This document shows, piece after piece, positions 17,203-25,399 of a stretch of DNA of 64,000 nt. Origin of the DNA: Scleromatobacter sp964418745. GTDB taxonomy: Bacteria; Pseudomonadota; Gammaproteobacteria; Burkholderiales; Burkholderiaceae_C. The stretch's first letter is position 1. Each line of letters begins with the position of its first letter. The notes beneath the pieces were generated by a model, which was not told the origin of the DNA, made no database searches, and was given only the letters and a program-made list of their open reading frames with translations. The position numbers and the translations under genes were made by a program. The stretch covers positions 124,001-188,000 of the forward strand of contig CAYQMX010000008.1 of NCBI GenBank assembly GCA_964418745.1. The letters run 5' to 3'.

Positions 17203-17763
17203 ATGACCACGTCCGCCGTCCCCTTCCCGCCGCCCGCCGGCCCGCCGCCCTCCGGGTTCGACGAGCCGCTGGACATCCTCCATGCCTGCCACGATCGCGT
17301 CCGCCGCAGCCTGGCGCTGCTGCGCGAGATCGGCGAGCGCGTGGCCACCGGTCGCGTCGACGTCGGCGTGCATGGCGCGGCGGCCGACGTGCTGCACTAC
17401 TTCGACCGCGCCGCGCCGCTGCACCACGAGGACGAGGAGCAGCACATCTTCCCGTGCGTGCTCGCCCACACCAGCGACGCCGCCGTGCGGGCGGCCGTGA
17501 TGCGGCTGCAGGAGGACCACCTCACCATGGAGGCCTTGTGGGTCCGCCTGCGCGTGCCGCTGGCGGCGCTGGCCAACGGCCGCGACGAAGCCTACGACGC
17601 GTCGCAGCGGGCCGCCGCGGCCCGCTTCTGCGCGCTGTACGGACGCCATGCGAAGTGCGAGGACGAGGTCGTCTTCCCGCTGGCCGCCGAGCTGCTGGCC
17701 GACGACGTGCGCCACGCCGCCGCGCAGGAGATGGTGCGGCGCCGCAAGGCCCGCCGGGCGTGA
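17203..17763 (+). CDS. Hemerythrin HHE-domain protein
   Basis: 186 residues. After a Pro-rich lead of ~25 residues, a four-helix hemerythrin cation-binding domain is recognised by its spaced ligands: HACHDR, HHEDEEQHIF, LQEDHLTME and GRHAKCEDE. Such proteins bind a di-iron centre and are used for O2/NO binding or iron handling. ATG 17203 is preferred to GTG 17188. The FNR-type box upstream suggests induction when oxygen falls. No nitrosative-stress gene is next to it. Confidence 0.88.
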   Translation: MTTSAVPFPPPAGPPPSGFDEPLDILHACHDRVRRSLALLREIGERVATGRVDVGVHGAAADVLHYFDRAAPLHHEDEEQHIFPCVLAHTSDAAVRAAVMRLQEDHLTMEALWVRLRVPLAALANGRDEAYDASQRAAAARFCALYGRHAKCEDEVVFPLAAELLADDVRHAAAQEMVRRRKARRA

Positions 17764-17785
17764 GCGCGAGGCCGCCGGACCGCGG

Positions 17786-18166
17786 TCAGTGCGCGCGCAC
17801 GAACAGCCGCGCCGGCCGGTGGGCCCCGGCCAGGCGGAACTGGCGCTCGAACAGGTGGTCGAACTCGCCGGCCGGCACGCTGTCGATGCGTGCCTCGACC
17901 TGCGCCGGCAGGCCCACGATGGCCTGCTGCGACCACACCGGGATGCCGCCCAGGCGCAGCGACAGCACCCGGAATTCGCGCGGCAACGGGTAGTCGAGCG
18001 AGTCGGCGTCCAGCCGGGCCAGGTGGGCGTGGCGCCGCAGTTCGACCGTGATCGGCCCGTGCCTGAAGTGCCACAGGCACTGCCACGCGGCCAGCCGGTG
18101 GCGCAACTGGAACGTCCGCGCGGCCAGCACCAGCAGGGCCAGCAAGACCAGCAACAGGGCGTCCAT
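17786..18166 (-). CDS. Small membrane-anchored hypothetical protein
   Basis: 126 residues from ATG 18166, preceded by AGGAG at an 8-nt distance. Residues 3-18 (ALLLVLLALLVLAART) form one membrane helix and the rest is a soluble beta-rich domain (HGPITVELRRHAHLARL, IPVWSQQAIVGLP). No family recognised. It is convergent with the hemerythrin gene, with 22 bp between them. Confidence 0.6.
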   Translation of the reverse strand: MDALLLVLLALLVLAARTFQLRHRLAAWQCLWHFRHGPITVELRRHAHLARLDADSLDYPLPREFRVLSLRLGGIPVWSQQAIVGLPAQVEARIDSVPAGEFDHLFERQFRLAGAHRPARLFVRAH

Positions 18167-18996
18167 GGCGGGCTCCTTTACGAGGCGAGACTCTCCCGGC
18201 GACTGTGCGCCGATCCGGCGCACGTTGCATCCCGCCAAAGGGTGGTCGACGTCCACGCCGGGGCCATTCCCGTGCAATACCGCACGCATACGGGAGGGCG
18301 TATCGACGGCCGGCGGCTCGGCGCCATCGGCACCATGCAGTGCCACGCCTTGTGCACCAGCGCCGTGCCGTCCGCGCGGGCGCTGCCCTTGTTCCGCACG
18401 CCGCCGGGGTCGGGGACGGCGTGGGCCCTGCGCGTGCAGGGCGCCTCCCGCACGCAATCGGGCAGGTGCGTGTTCGCGCACGCGCCCGACGGCCGGGCCC
18501 TCGCGGGCATGTGCATCATCGCGCCGGGTGGCCACGCTCGCCGACGTCCCGATGGCGCATCGACGCCCGGTGCGCCGGACTCCCATCGGCGTGATGTTGC
18601 TGCCACAATCCCTCAAGAGGGTGATTGACCTGTCGATACTTGGCCTTGCGTCACGCGGCGCCCCCCGCGCGTCTTCGTAGTCTGACTACGAGAGGATCGC
18701 CGATTGCCGAAACGGGCCGCGCGTACTCTGGCACGAAGTTTGCAATCCGGAACTTCCGATTCCTGGTAGGGAAACGAACGGTCGTTCGCCGGCATGTGCA
18801 GTTACAAGCAACTACCAATCGGCATCAACACAAAATCCAGTGCGGTTGAAACGCATTTGAGGTGTCGAAAATTAAGGGAAACCCGTAAAGGTCGGTGTAC
18901 GGGATCACGCTATAGTTCGCGACTTCGCAGCGCAGCCGCGCTGCGGTGCGCAGGAAAAGATGCAGCGCCCGACCGGGTCGTCTGGAGGTATTTCGA
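18167..18996. other. Long intergenic region upstream of tonB
   Basis: About 830 bp without a convincing gene; open frames here lack Shine-Dalgarno sequences and recognisable products. From about 18640 the base composition becomes visibly less GC-rich than flanking genes. Two small dyads stand out: TCGTAG-tctga-CTACGA (18675-18691) and CGAACG-gt-CGTTCG (18775-18788). The latter has a palindromic form typical of operators. The region probably carries the control sequences of the tonB operon and of the small membrane protein gene. Confidence 0.5.
18911..18916 (+). promoter_or_regulatory. Candidate -10 element for tonB
   Basis: TATAGT (five of six matches to TATAAT) gives a predicted start near 18923 and a ~74-nt leader to the GTG codon. 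No good -35 is seen at 17 bp. A TTGAAA (18846-18851) followed 17 bp later by AAATTA is an alternative pair. Confidence 0.35.
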
Positions 18997-19662
18997 GTGA
19001 ATTTTGCTGAATCGCAGCGCAATCCGGGGAAGCACCCAACCGGCTTGATCATCGTCGTCATCATGCACGTGCTGCTGGCCTACGCCCTCGTTTCGGGCCT
19101 GGCCAAGAAGGTCGTCGACAAGGTGATGGTCACCGAGACCAAGGTCGTCGACGCCCCGCCGCCGCCGCCGCCGCCGCCGCCCAAGGATCTGCCGCCGCCG
19201 CCCAAGAACCTGCCGCCGCCCCCGGTCTACGTGCCGCCGCCGCCGGTCGACGTGCCGCCGCCGCCCATCGCGCCGCAGATCACCACCACCACCGTGGCGC
19301 CGCCGCCGCAGGCCGAGCGCCGCGTGGAGGCCGCTGCGCCGCCGGCACCGCCCGCGCCCAGCGTCACGGCCCGTCCGGCCGTGATCAACGCGAACGACCC
19401 GGCATGCAAGCCCGAGTACCCGCCCGCCGCCCTGCGCGCGCAGGTCTCCGGGGTCACCCGCATCCGCTTCAGCGTCGACGCTGCCGGCAAGCCGACCTCG
19501 GCCGAAGTGGTCGGCTCGTCCGGCCCGACGCGCGAGCATCGCCTGCTGGACAACGAAGCCAAGAAGGCGCTGGCCACCTGTCCGTTCAAGCCGGGTATCG
19601 ACGCCGAGGGCCGCCCCATCGGCACCCAGGTCGAAGTCTCCTACGCCTGGAAGCTCGAGTAG
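18997..19662 (+). CDS. tonB: TonB energy transducer
   Basis: 221 residues from a GTG start, with GGAGG 8 nt upstream. An N-terminal membrane anchor (LIIVVIMHVLLAYALVSGLA) is followed by a long Pro-rich periplasm-spanning part with poly-Pro blocks and PPPP-x-V repeats, then the TonB C-terminal domain (about 140-221; PEYPPAALRAQVSGVTRIRF ... VEVSYAWKLE). It couples the proton motive force to outer-membrane receptors together with the ExbB/ExbD products just downstream. Confidence 0.93.
   Translation: MNFAESQRNPGKHPTGLIIVVIMHVLLAYALVSGLAKKVVDKVMVTETKVVDAPPPPPPPPPKDLPPPPKNLPPPPVYVPPPPVDVPPPPIAPQITTTTVAPPPQAERRVEAAAPPAPPAPSVTARPAVINANDPACKPEYPPAALRAQVSGVTRIRFSVDAAGKPTSAEVVGSSGPTREHRLLDNEAKKALATCPFKPGIDAEGRPIGTQVEVSYAWKLE
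19155..19265 (+). repeat. CCG-rich tandem codons encoding TonB Pro-rich region
   Basis: Runs of ccg codons (nine in a row from 19156) and four repeats of a CCGCCGCCG block encode the proline linker. Such runs can slip in replication; the frame is intact here. Confidence 0.6.
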
Positions 19663-19758
19663 TCGGCGGGCCATCCAGCCCAGTCCATCACCCCTTTTTT
19701 TTCTGTGATACCCGGCCAAGACCGACATGCTGGCCGGCTTCATTCCCCCGGAGGAAAC

Positions 19759-20631
19759 ATGTCCTTTCTGAACTCGATGCGCACTCCCTTTGCGGCCGCG
19801 CTTATCGCGCTGGCGGCCGTCGCCACCGCCCCGACCACCGCTCTGGCCCAGGCATCGGCTCCGGAAGCAACGGCCCCCGCCGCTGCCGCCTCCGACGCTT
19901 CGGCGACGCCGGCGCCCGCCGCCGTCGACGCCGGCGCTGCCCCGATCGCCCCGGCCGCCGTCGGCAAGGAAACGATCGAGAACCCGTACGGCCTCGGCGC
20001 GCTGTGGCGCGACGGCGGCTGGATCGCCAAGTTCAACCTGATCGTCATGCTGATCATGTCGATGGGCAGCTGGTACATCATCTTCACGAAGTACTGGGAA
20101 CAGCGCAAGATGTTCCAAAGCGCCAACGGCGTGACCGACGGCTTCTGGACCGCGGGCTCGATCAAGGCCGGCACCAACACCCTGGAAGAAGGCAGCGCGT
20201 TCCGCTACATCGCCGAATCCGGCCTGAAGTCCAGCGACCACCACGAAGGCACGCTGGTCGAGCAGATCGACCGCCACACCTGGATCTCGATGAGCGTCGC
20301 GCGCGCCGTCGAGAACATCCAGAGCCGCCTGTCGGACGGCCTGGCGTTCCTGGCCACCGTCGGTTCCACCGCCCCGTTCGTCGGCCTGTTCGGCACGGTG
20401 TGGGGCATCTACGGCGCCCTGACCCAGATCGGTATCGCCGGCCAGGCGTCGATCGACAAGGTCGCCGGCCCCGTCGGCGAAGCGCTGATCATGACCGCCA
20501 TCGGCCTGGCCGTCGCCGTTCCGGCCGTCATGGGCTACAACTGGCTGGTGCGCCGCAACAAGTCGGTGATGGAAAAGGTTCGCGCCTTCTCGGGCGATCT
20601 GCACAACGTCCTGCTGGCCGGCAAGCGCTGA
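19759..20631 (+). CDS. exbB: ExbB/TolQ-family proton channel subunit
   Basis: 290 residues with GGAGG just upstream. Residues 1-30 look like a cleavable signal (ALAQA), followed by an Ala/Pro-rich periplasmic stretch to about 70. This longer type of ExbB is known in other bacteria. Three membrane helices follow (NLIVMLIMSMGSWYIIF at about 95, TVGSTAPFVGLFGTVWGIYGAL, and GEALIMTAIGLAVAVPAVMGY). The conserved GLFGTVWGI and TAIGLAVAVPA motifs are typical. It forms the TonB motor with ExbD. A T8 run at 19695-19702 before it could partially terminate the tonB message. Confidence 0.93.
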   Translation: MSFLNSMRTPFAAALIALAAVATAPTTALAQASAPEATAPAAAASDASATPAPAAVDAGAAPIAPAAVGKETIENPYGLGALWRDGGWIAKFNLIVMLIMSMGSWYIIFTKYWEQRKMFQSANGVTDGFWTAGSIKAGTNTLEEGSAFRYIAESGLKSSDHHEGTLVEQIDRHTWISMSVARAVENIQSRLSDGLAFLATVGSTAPFVGLFGTVWGIYGALTQIGIAGQASIDKVAGPVGEALIMTAIGLAVAVPAVMGYNWLVRRNKSVMEKVRAFSGDLHNVLLAGKR

Positions 20632-20674
20632 ACTCGCGTTTTTCTTTGAACGCCTGTAACGCGAAGGAATCCTC

Positions 20675-21106
20675 ATGTCGATGAATGTCGGCCCAGGCGA
20701 CAGCGGCGACGAGGAAGAAGTCAACTCCACCATCAACACCACGCCCCTCGTGGACGTGATGCTGGTGTTGTTGATCATCTTCCTGATCACGATCCCGGTC
20801 GTGACGCAGTCGATCACGCTGGAGCTGCCCAAGGAACGCAACGTCGTCACCGTCACCAAGCCGGAGAACATCCTGCTGGCGGTGAGCAAGGACGGCGACG
20901 TCTACGTCAACACGCACCAGATCCACGACATCGACGAGCTGGTTGCCCTGCTCACCGAGAAGGCGAAGATCAAGCCCCAACCCGAAGTGCACATCCGCGG
21001 CGACCAAGGCGCGCGTTATGAGTCCATCGGCCGGGTGGTGTTCGCCTGCCAGCGTGCTGGCATCGCGAAGGTCGGTTTCATCACCGAACCGCCGCCGAAC
21101 CAATAA
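20675..21106 (+). CDS. exbD: ExbD/TolR-family biopolymer transport protein (first copy)
   Basis: 143 residues: cytoplasmic N-terminus, then NTTPLVDVMLVLLIIFLITIP with the essential Asp in the single membrane helix (residue ~27), and a periplasmic domain of normal size. It couples to ExbB in the TonB motor. The gene starts 43 bp after exbB, and a second exbD follows 12 bp later. Confidence 0.92.
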   Translation: MSMNVGPGDSGDEEEVNSTINTTPLVDVMLVLLIIFLITIPVVTQSITLELPKERNVVTVTKPENILLAVSKDGDVYVNTHQIHDIDELVALLTEKAKIKPQPEVHIRGDQGARYESIGRVVFACQRAGIAKVGFITEPPPNQ

Positions 21107-21118
21107 GGAGCACACGCC

Positions 21119-21544
21119 ATGTCAATGAATGTAGGCTCCGGTGGAGATGACGGCGACGTGATGGTGGACATCAACACCACGCCGCTGATCGACGTGATGC
21201 TGGTGCTGCTGATCATGCTGATCATCACGATCCCGATCCAGACGCACGCGGTCAAGCTCAACATGCCGGTACCGTCGGATGCGCATCCGCCGGCGCCGCC
21301 GGTGATCATCGAGATCGTCGTCGACTTCGACGGCCAGATCGGCTGGAACAACGAGGTGATCAAGGATCGCGCGGACCTGGAGACCCATCTCTACCGGATC
21401 ACGCAGATGCCCGACCAGCCCGAAGTGCACCTGATCCCGAACAAGCTGGCGCCGTACAAGTACGTGGCCGAAGTGATGGCCGAGGCGCAGCGCCTCGGGG
21501 TCACCAAGATCGGCATCGTCGGGAACGAGCAGTTCACGCACTGA
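21119..21544 (+). CDS. exbD2: ExbD/TolR-family protein (second copy)
   Basis: 141 residues. The same architecture as the preceding gene, with NTTPLIDVMLVLLIMLIITIP containing the membrane Asp. The periplasmic halves differ strongly (PVPSDAHPPAPP, ITQMPDQPEVHLIPNK), so this is a diverged paralogue rather than a recent duplicate. Tandem exbD genes behind exbB occur in the Xanthomonas tonB cluster, where the second copy has a distinct receptor range. Confidence 0.9.
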   Translation: MSMNVGSGGDDGDVMVDINTTPLIDVMLVLLIMLIITIPIQTHAVKLNMPVPSDAHPPAPPVIIEIVVDFDGQIGWNNEVIKDRADLETHLYRITQMPDQPEVHLIPNKLAPYKYVAEVMAEAQRLGVTKIGIVGNEQFTH

Positions 21545-21565
21545 TCCCAAGACGTAGCTCCCCCG

Positions 21566-21593
21566 GAAGGCGCACTGCTCGCAGTGCGCCTTC
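21566..21593 (+). terminator. Hairpin after exbD2
   Basis: GAAGGCGCACTG-ctcg-CAGTGCGCCTTC, a 12-bp perfect stem with a 4-nt loop, 22 bp after the stop codon. The following sequence is TCCC rather than a T-run, so termination may be incomplete and the TPR gene may be read through. Confidence 0.6.
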
Positions 21594-21630
21594 TCCCATT
21601 CAGAGTGTCCCTTACAGGTTTGCAAACCCC

Positions 21631-22836
21631 ATGAAGACCACCCGTCTCCTGGCTGCCGCGCTGCTGGCCGCCGGCCTACTGCAACTCCCGGTCGCCCACG
21701 CCGTGTCCGCCGCCGTCGCCAAGCCGCTCAAGGAAGCCAGCGAACTGGTGCGCACCGGCAAGGCGAAGGAAGCCCTGGCCAAGCTCAACGGCGTCGTCTC
21801 CGCCGGCCCGGACGACACCTACATGCTGGCGCGCATCCGGGGTGCCGCCTACCAGCGCATGGGCGACAACGGCGCTGCGGCCCAGCAGCTCGAGGCCGCG
21901 TTCGCCACCGGCAAGGTGCCCGGCAACGAGGCCGGCCAGCTGGCCGAGACCATCGCCGGCATCTACGCCCAGCAGCACAACAACGCCAAGGCCATGCAGT
22001 GGGTCGAGAAGGCCAAGGCCGCGGGCGACAACAGCGCGGGCGTGCGCCAGATCCAGGAATACGTGCAGGGCAGCAGCGGCGACTACGCCCAGATCGCGCG
22101 CGACAACGCCGCCAAGATCCAGGCCGCCGAATCTGCCGGCCGCCGTCCGGACGAAGACGACCTGCTGCGCCTGGCCGACGCCTACCGCCACACCGGCAAC
22201 AAGGCCGGCGACCTGGTGGTCAAGGAAAAGCTGGTCACCTATTTCCCGTCCAACAAGCAGTACTCCGGCATCTACCTGGGGGACCTGCCGGGCAAGTCGG
22301 GCTTCTCGCCGCGCTTCTACCTGGACCTGCTGCGACTGCGCCTGAGCTCGGGCAACCTGACCGCCGCTCCCGAATTCGTGGAGATGGGCCAGCAGTTGCT
22401 GCAGGTCCAGCTGCCCGCGGAAGCCAAGGCCGTGGTCGACAAGGGCTACGCCACCGGCGTGCTCGGCACCGGCCCCGAGGCGCCGCGCCAGCAGCGCCTG
22501 CGCGACCTGGTCAACAAGAACGCCACCGACGCCGTTGCCTCGCTGGCCCGGCGCACCGCGGACGCCAAGGCCGGCAAGACTGGCGACGACCTGGTGGCCC
22601 TCGGCAGCGAGTACGCCTCGCTCGGCAAGTACGACGAGGCCGTCGACCTGATCCAGCAAGGCATCGCCAAGGACAGCCTGAAGCGTCCGGAAGACGCCAA
22701 GCTGCGCCTGGGCGTGGTGATGCTGCAGTCGGGCAAGGCCAAGGCCGCCGCCGTCAAGCTGCTGCGAACCGTGCAGGGCACCGACGGCGCGCCGGAAGTC
22801 GCCCGCCTGTACATCGCGCTCGGCTCCGGCCAGTAA
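21631..22836 (+). CDS. Secreted TPR-repeat protein of the TonB cluster
   Basis: 401 residues. Signal peptide with cleavage near residue 25 (PVAHA). The rest is helical with TPR-like units (EASELVRTGKAKEALAKLNG, YASLGKYDEAVDLIQQGIAK, LQSGKAKAAAVKLLRTV). Similar TPR proteins are encoded next to multi-exbD tonB clusters in other proteobacteria; a role in organising the motor is plausible but not shown. The hairpin at 21566-21593 separates it from exbD2. Confidence 0.75.
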   Translation: MKTTRLLAAALLAAGLLQLPVAHAVSAAVAKPLKEASELVRTGKAKEALAKLNGVVSAGPDDTYMLARIRGAAYQRMGDNGAAAQQLEAAFATGKVPGNEAGQLAETIAGIYAQQHNNAKAMQWVEKAKAAGDNSAGVRQIQEYVQGSSGDYAQIARDNAAKIQAAESAGRRPDEDDLLRLADAYRHTGNKAGDLVVKEKLVTYFPSNKQYSGIYLGDLPGKSGFSPRFYLDLLRLRLSSGNLTAAPEFVEMGQQLLQVQLPAEAKAVVDKGYATGVLGTGPEAPRQQRLRDLVNKNATDAVASLARRTADAKAGKTGDDLVALGSEYASLGKYDEAVDLIQQGIAKDSLKRPEDAKLRLGVVMLQSGKAKAAAVKLLRTVQGTDGAPEVARLYIALGSGQ

Positions 22837-22861
22837 GGCCCCGGCGGCACGCAGGCGACGC

Positions 22862-23836
22862 ATGTCCGCTCCGCTGCCGCCCTTCTGCGAACCGCTGGGC
22901 GACGGCCTCTGGGCCATCGACACCGGCTTCCATCGCGACCGCTACGACGCCGCCTACCTGGTGGTGGAGGGCGGTCGCGCCGCGTTCATCGACACCGGCA
23001 CCGCGTTCGCCGTGCCGCGGCTGCTGGCCGCGCTCGACGCGCTGGGCCTGCCGCGCTCGGCCGTGGACTTCGTGATCGCCACCCATGTGCACCTGGACCA
23101 CGCCGGCGGCGTCGGCCAGCTGATGCAGGCGCTGCCCGGCGCCCAGGTGCTCGTGCACCCGCGCGGCGCGCGCCACCTGGTCGACCCGGTGGCGCTGTGG
23201 CAAGGCGCGCTGGGCGTCTATGGCGAGGCCCAGATGGTGTGCGCCTACGGCACGCTGCTGCCGGTGCCGGCGGAGCGCGTGCGCAGCACCGCCGACGGCG
23301 AGACGATCGCGCTGGCCGGCCGCCCGCTGGTGTTCGCACACACGCCGGGCCACGCCCTGCACCACCACTGCATCTGGGACGCGCGCAGCGGCGGCTGGTT
23401 CACCGGGGACAACTTCGGCATGGCCTACCCCGAGTTCGTCGTCGACGGCCGCGCGTTCATCTTCCCCACCACGACACCGGTGCAGTTCGACCCGGACGCG
23501 ATGTGCGTGTCGATCGCCCACCTGCTGACCACCGCGCCGCGGCAGATGTTCCTCACCCACTACAGCCGCGTCACCGGGGTGGCCGACTGCGCCGCGCGGC
23601 TGCGCCAGGGGATCGCCGCCACGGTGGACGTGGCGCTCGCGCACCGCGAGGCCCCCGACCGGCTGGCGGCCATCACCGCCGGGCTGATGACGCTGTACGC
23701 CGACGGTGCCCGCGCCTTCGGCGTCGCGTTGCCCGACGACCGGATCGCGGCGCTGCTGCGCGACGACGCGGCGCTGAACGCCGCCGGCCTCGTCTCCTGG
23801 CTCGATCGGCCGCGGCGCCGGGCCGGTACGGCCTGA
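22862..23836 (+). CDS. MBL-fold metallohydrolase
   Basis: 324 residues with a metallo-beta-lactamase fold. The metal motif is THVHLDHAGG at about residues 78-87, with a later GHALHHH (residue ~160) and the bridging Asp in FTGDNFG. This pattern is that of lactonase or glyoxalase-II-like members. The N-terminal WAIDTGFHRDRYDAAYLVV is family-typical. Substrate unknown. It starts 25 bp after the TPR gene on the same strand. Confidence 0.85.
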   Translation: MSAPLPPFCEPLGDGLWAIDTGFHRDRYDAAYLVVEGGRAAFIDTGTAFAVPRLLAALDALGLPRSAVDFVIATHVHLDHAGGVGQLMQALPGAQVLVHPRGARHLVDPVALWQGALGVYGEAQMVCAYGTLLPVPAERVRSTADGETIALAGRPLVFAHTPGHALHHHCIWDARSGGWFTGDNFGMAYPEFVVDGRAFIFPTTTPVQFDPDAMCVSIAHLLTTAPRQMFLTHYSRVTGVADCAARLRQGIAATVDVALAHREAPDRLAAITAGLMTLYADGARAFGVALPDDRIAALLRDDAALNAAGLVSWLDRPRRRAGTA

Positions 23837-23933
23837 AGGCGCGCGCCGGGCGGCCGGTGTCGCGCCGTATAGTGACGCCAGCGTCCGGCGCGGGCGCCCG
23901 CCCCTTCCGTCCCGAGTTTCCAGAGATCTCCCC

Positions 23934-24722
23934 ATGAGCAGCACCATTTCCTTCGGCCTCGAAGGCCGCGTCGTCGTGATCACGGGCGCCGCCAACGGCA
24001 TCGGCGCGGCCTGCGCGCGCCGCCTCGCGCGCGACGGCGCACGCGTCGCGCTGTGGGACGTCGCCCGCGTGCCCGGCAACGCGCTGGCCGCCGAGCTGCG
24101 GGAAGCGGGCCACGCGGCCTGCTTCATCCGCTGCGACGTCTCGTCCAGGGCCGACGTCGAGGCCGCCACCGCCGCCACGGTCAGCGAGTTCGGCCGCATC
24201 GACGGCCTCGTCAACAACGCCGGCATCTTCCGCGCCGCCGAGTTCCTCGACGTCACCGAGGAGGACTGGGACGCGGTGATCAACGTCAACCTGAAGGGCT
24301 CGTTCCTGGTCGGCCAGGCAGTCGCCCGCCAGATGGTGGCGCACGGCGGCGGCGCCATCGTCAACATGTCCTCGGTCAACGGCCTGATGGCGATCGCCAC
24401 CATCGCCAGCTACAACGCGAGCAAGGGCGGCATCAACCAGCTCACGCGCGCGATGGCGCTCGGGCTGGTGGACCACGGCGTGCGGGTGAACGCGGTGGCG
24501 CCCGGCACGATCGCCACCGACCTCGCGCGCGACGCCGTGCTCACCAGCGACGCGGCGCGCCAGCGCATCCTCGGCCGCACGCCGATGAAGCGCCTGGGCG
24601 AGCCCGCGGAGATCGCCGACGTGGTCGGCTTCCTGCTCAGCGACGCCGCCAGCTATGTCACCGGCGAGATCGTCTACGTGGACGGCGGCCGGCTGGCGCT
24701 GAACTACACCGTCCCGGCCTGA
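23934..24722 (+). CDS. Short-chain dehydrogenase/reductase (SDR)
   Basis: 262 residues, classical SDR. The cofactor motif TGAANGIGAA is at about 17-26, NNAG follows in FVNN-like context (LVNNAGIF), the catalytic Ser is in NMSSVNG, and YNASK is near 160. The C-terminal YVTGEIVYVDGGRL is typical. It oxidises or reduces an alcohol/ketone with NAD(P)H. The substrate is not determined. A TATAGT hexamer at 23878-23883 may be its -10. Confidence 0.9.
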   Translation: MSSTISFGLEGRVVVITGAANGIGAACARRLARDGARVALWDVARVPGNALAAELREAGHAACFIRCDVSSRADVEAATAATVSEFGRIDGLVNNAGIFRAAEFLDVTEEDWDAVINVNLKGSFLVGQAVARQMVAHGGGAIVNMSSVNGLMAIATIASYNASKGGINQLTRAMALGLVDHGVRVNAVAPGTIATDLARDAVLTSDAARQRILGRTPMKRLGEPAEIADVVGFLLSDAASYVTGEIVYVDGGRLALNYTVPA

Positions 24723-24736
24723 GCGCACGCCGCACG

Positions 24737-25399
24737 ATGTACCAACCCGCCCATTTCGTCGAACACGACGCCGACGCGCTGCTCGCCCTGATGCAGGCGC
24801 ACCCGCTGGCCACGCTGATCCGCGGCGGCGCCGTGCTGGCGGCCGACATCCTGCCGCTGGAGGTGGCGCGCACCGATGCCGGCTGGCGCATCACCGGCCA
24901 CGTCGCGCGCGCCAACCCGCTCTGGCGCGAGGCCGACGGCCAGCCGGTGCTGCTGCTGTTCCAGGGCCCCCAGGCCTATGTGTCGCCGAACTGGTACCCG
25001 AGCAAGGCCTTGCACGGCAAGGCCGTGCCGACCTGGAACTACACGATGGTGCAGGTGCACGGCACGCTGCGCGCGATCGAGGACCGGCCCTGGCTGCACG
25101 CCCTCGTCACGCGGCTGACCGACCACCACGAGGACGGCCGCCCCGCGCCCTGGCGCGTGGCCGACGCACCGCCCGACTACCTCGAGGCGATGCTCAAGGC
25201 CATCGTCGGCATCGAGATCGAGGTGGCTCGCGTCGAGGGCAAGTTCAAGCTGAGCCAGAACCGCTCGGCCGACGACCGCACGGGCGTCGTGCTGGGGCTG
25301 GACGCGGACGCCGCGCTGCAGCGCCAGGACGGGGCCGACGCGCTGGCGCAGGCGATGCAGGCCGTCGAGGAGCGCCGGCGCGACGCACCGGCCCCCTGA
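24737..25399 (+). CDS. PaiB-like FMN-binding split-barrel protein
   Basis: 220 residues. The pattern MYQPAHF ... YVSPNWYPSK ... VPTWNYTMVQVHGTL ... FKLSQNRSADDR is characteristic of the FMN-binding negative transcriptional regulator family (Bacillus PaiB). The family has a split-barrel flavin fold rather than a helix-turn-helix, so direct DNA binding is uncertain. The gene follows the SDR gene by 14 bp and may be cotranscribed. It abuts eda: its TGA ends at 25399, one base before the eda stop on the other strand. Confidence 0.88.
   Translation: MYQPAHFVEHDADALLALMQAHPLATLIRGGAVLAADILPLEVARTDAGWRITGHVARANPLWREADGQPVLLLFQGPQAYVSPNWYPSKALHGKAVPTWNYTMVQVHGTLRAIEDRPWLHALVTRLTDHHEDGRPAPWRVADAPPDYLEAMLKAIVGIEIEVARVEGKFKLSQNRSADDRTGVVLGLDADAALQRQDGADALAQAMQAVEERRRDAPAP

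Noticed and set aside
18178..18606. Open frames in the intergenic region before tonB
   Set aside because: No Shine-Dalgarno, no family, atypical residue composition.
19156..19182. CCG repeat as a CRISPR or phase-variable tract
   Set aside because: It is a proline-codon run inside the TonB linker with an intact frame; there are no spacers.
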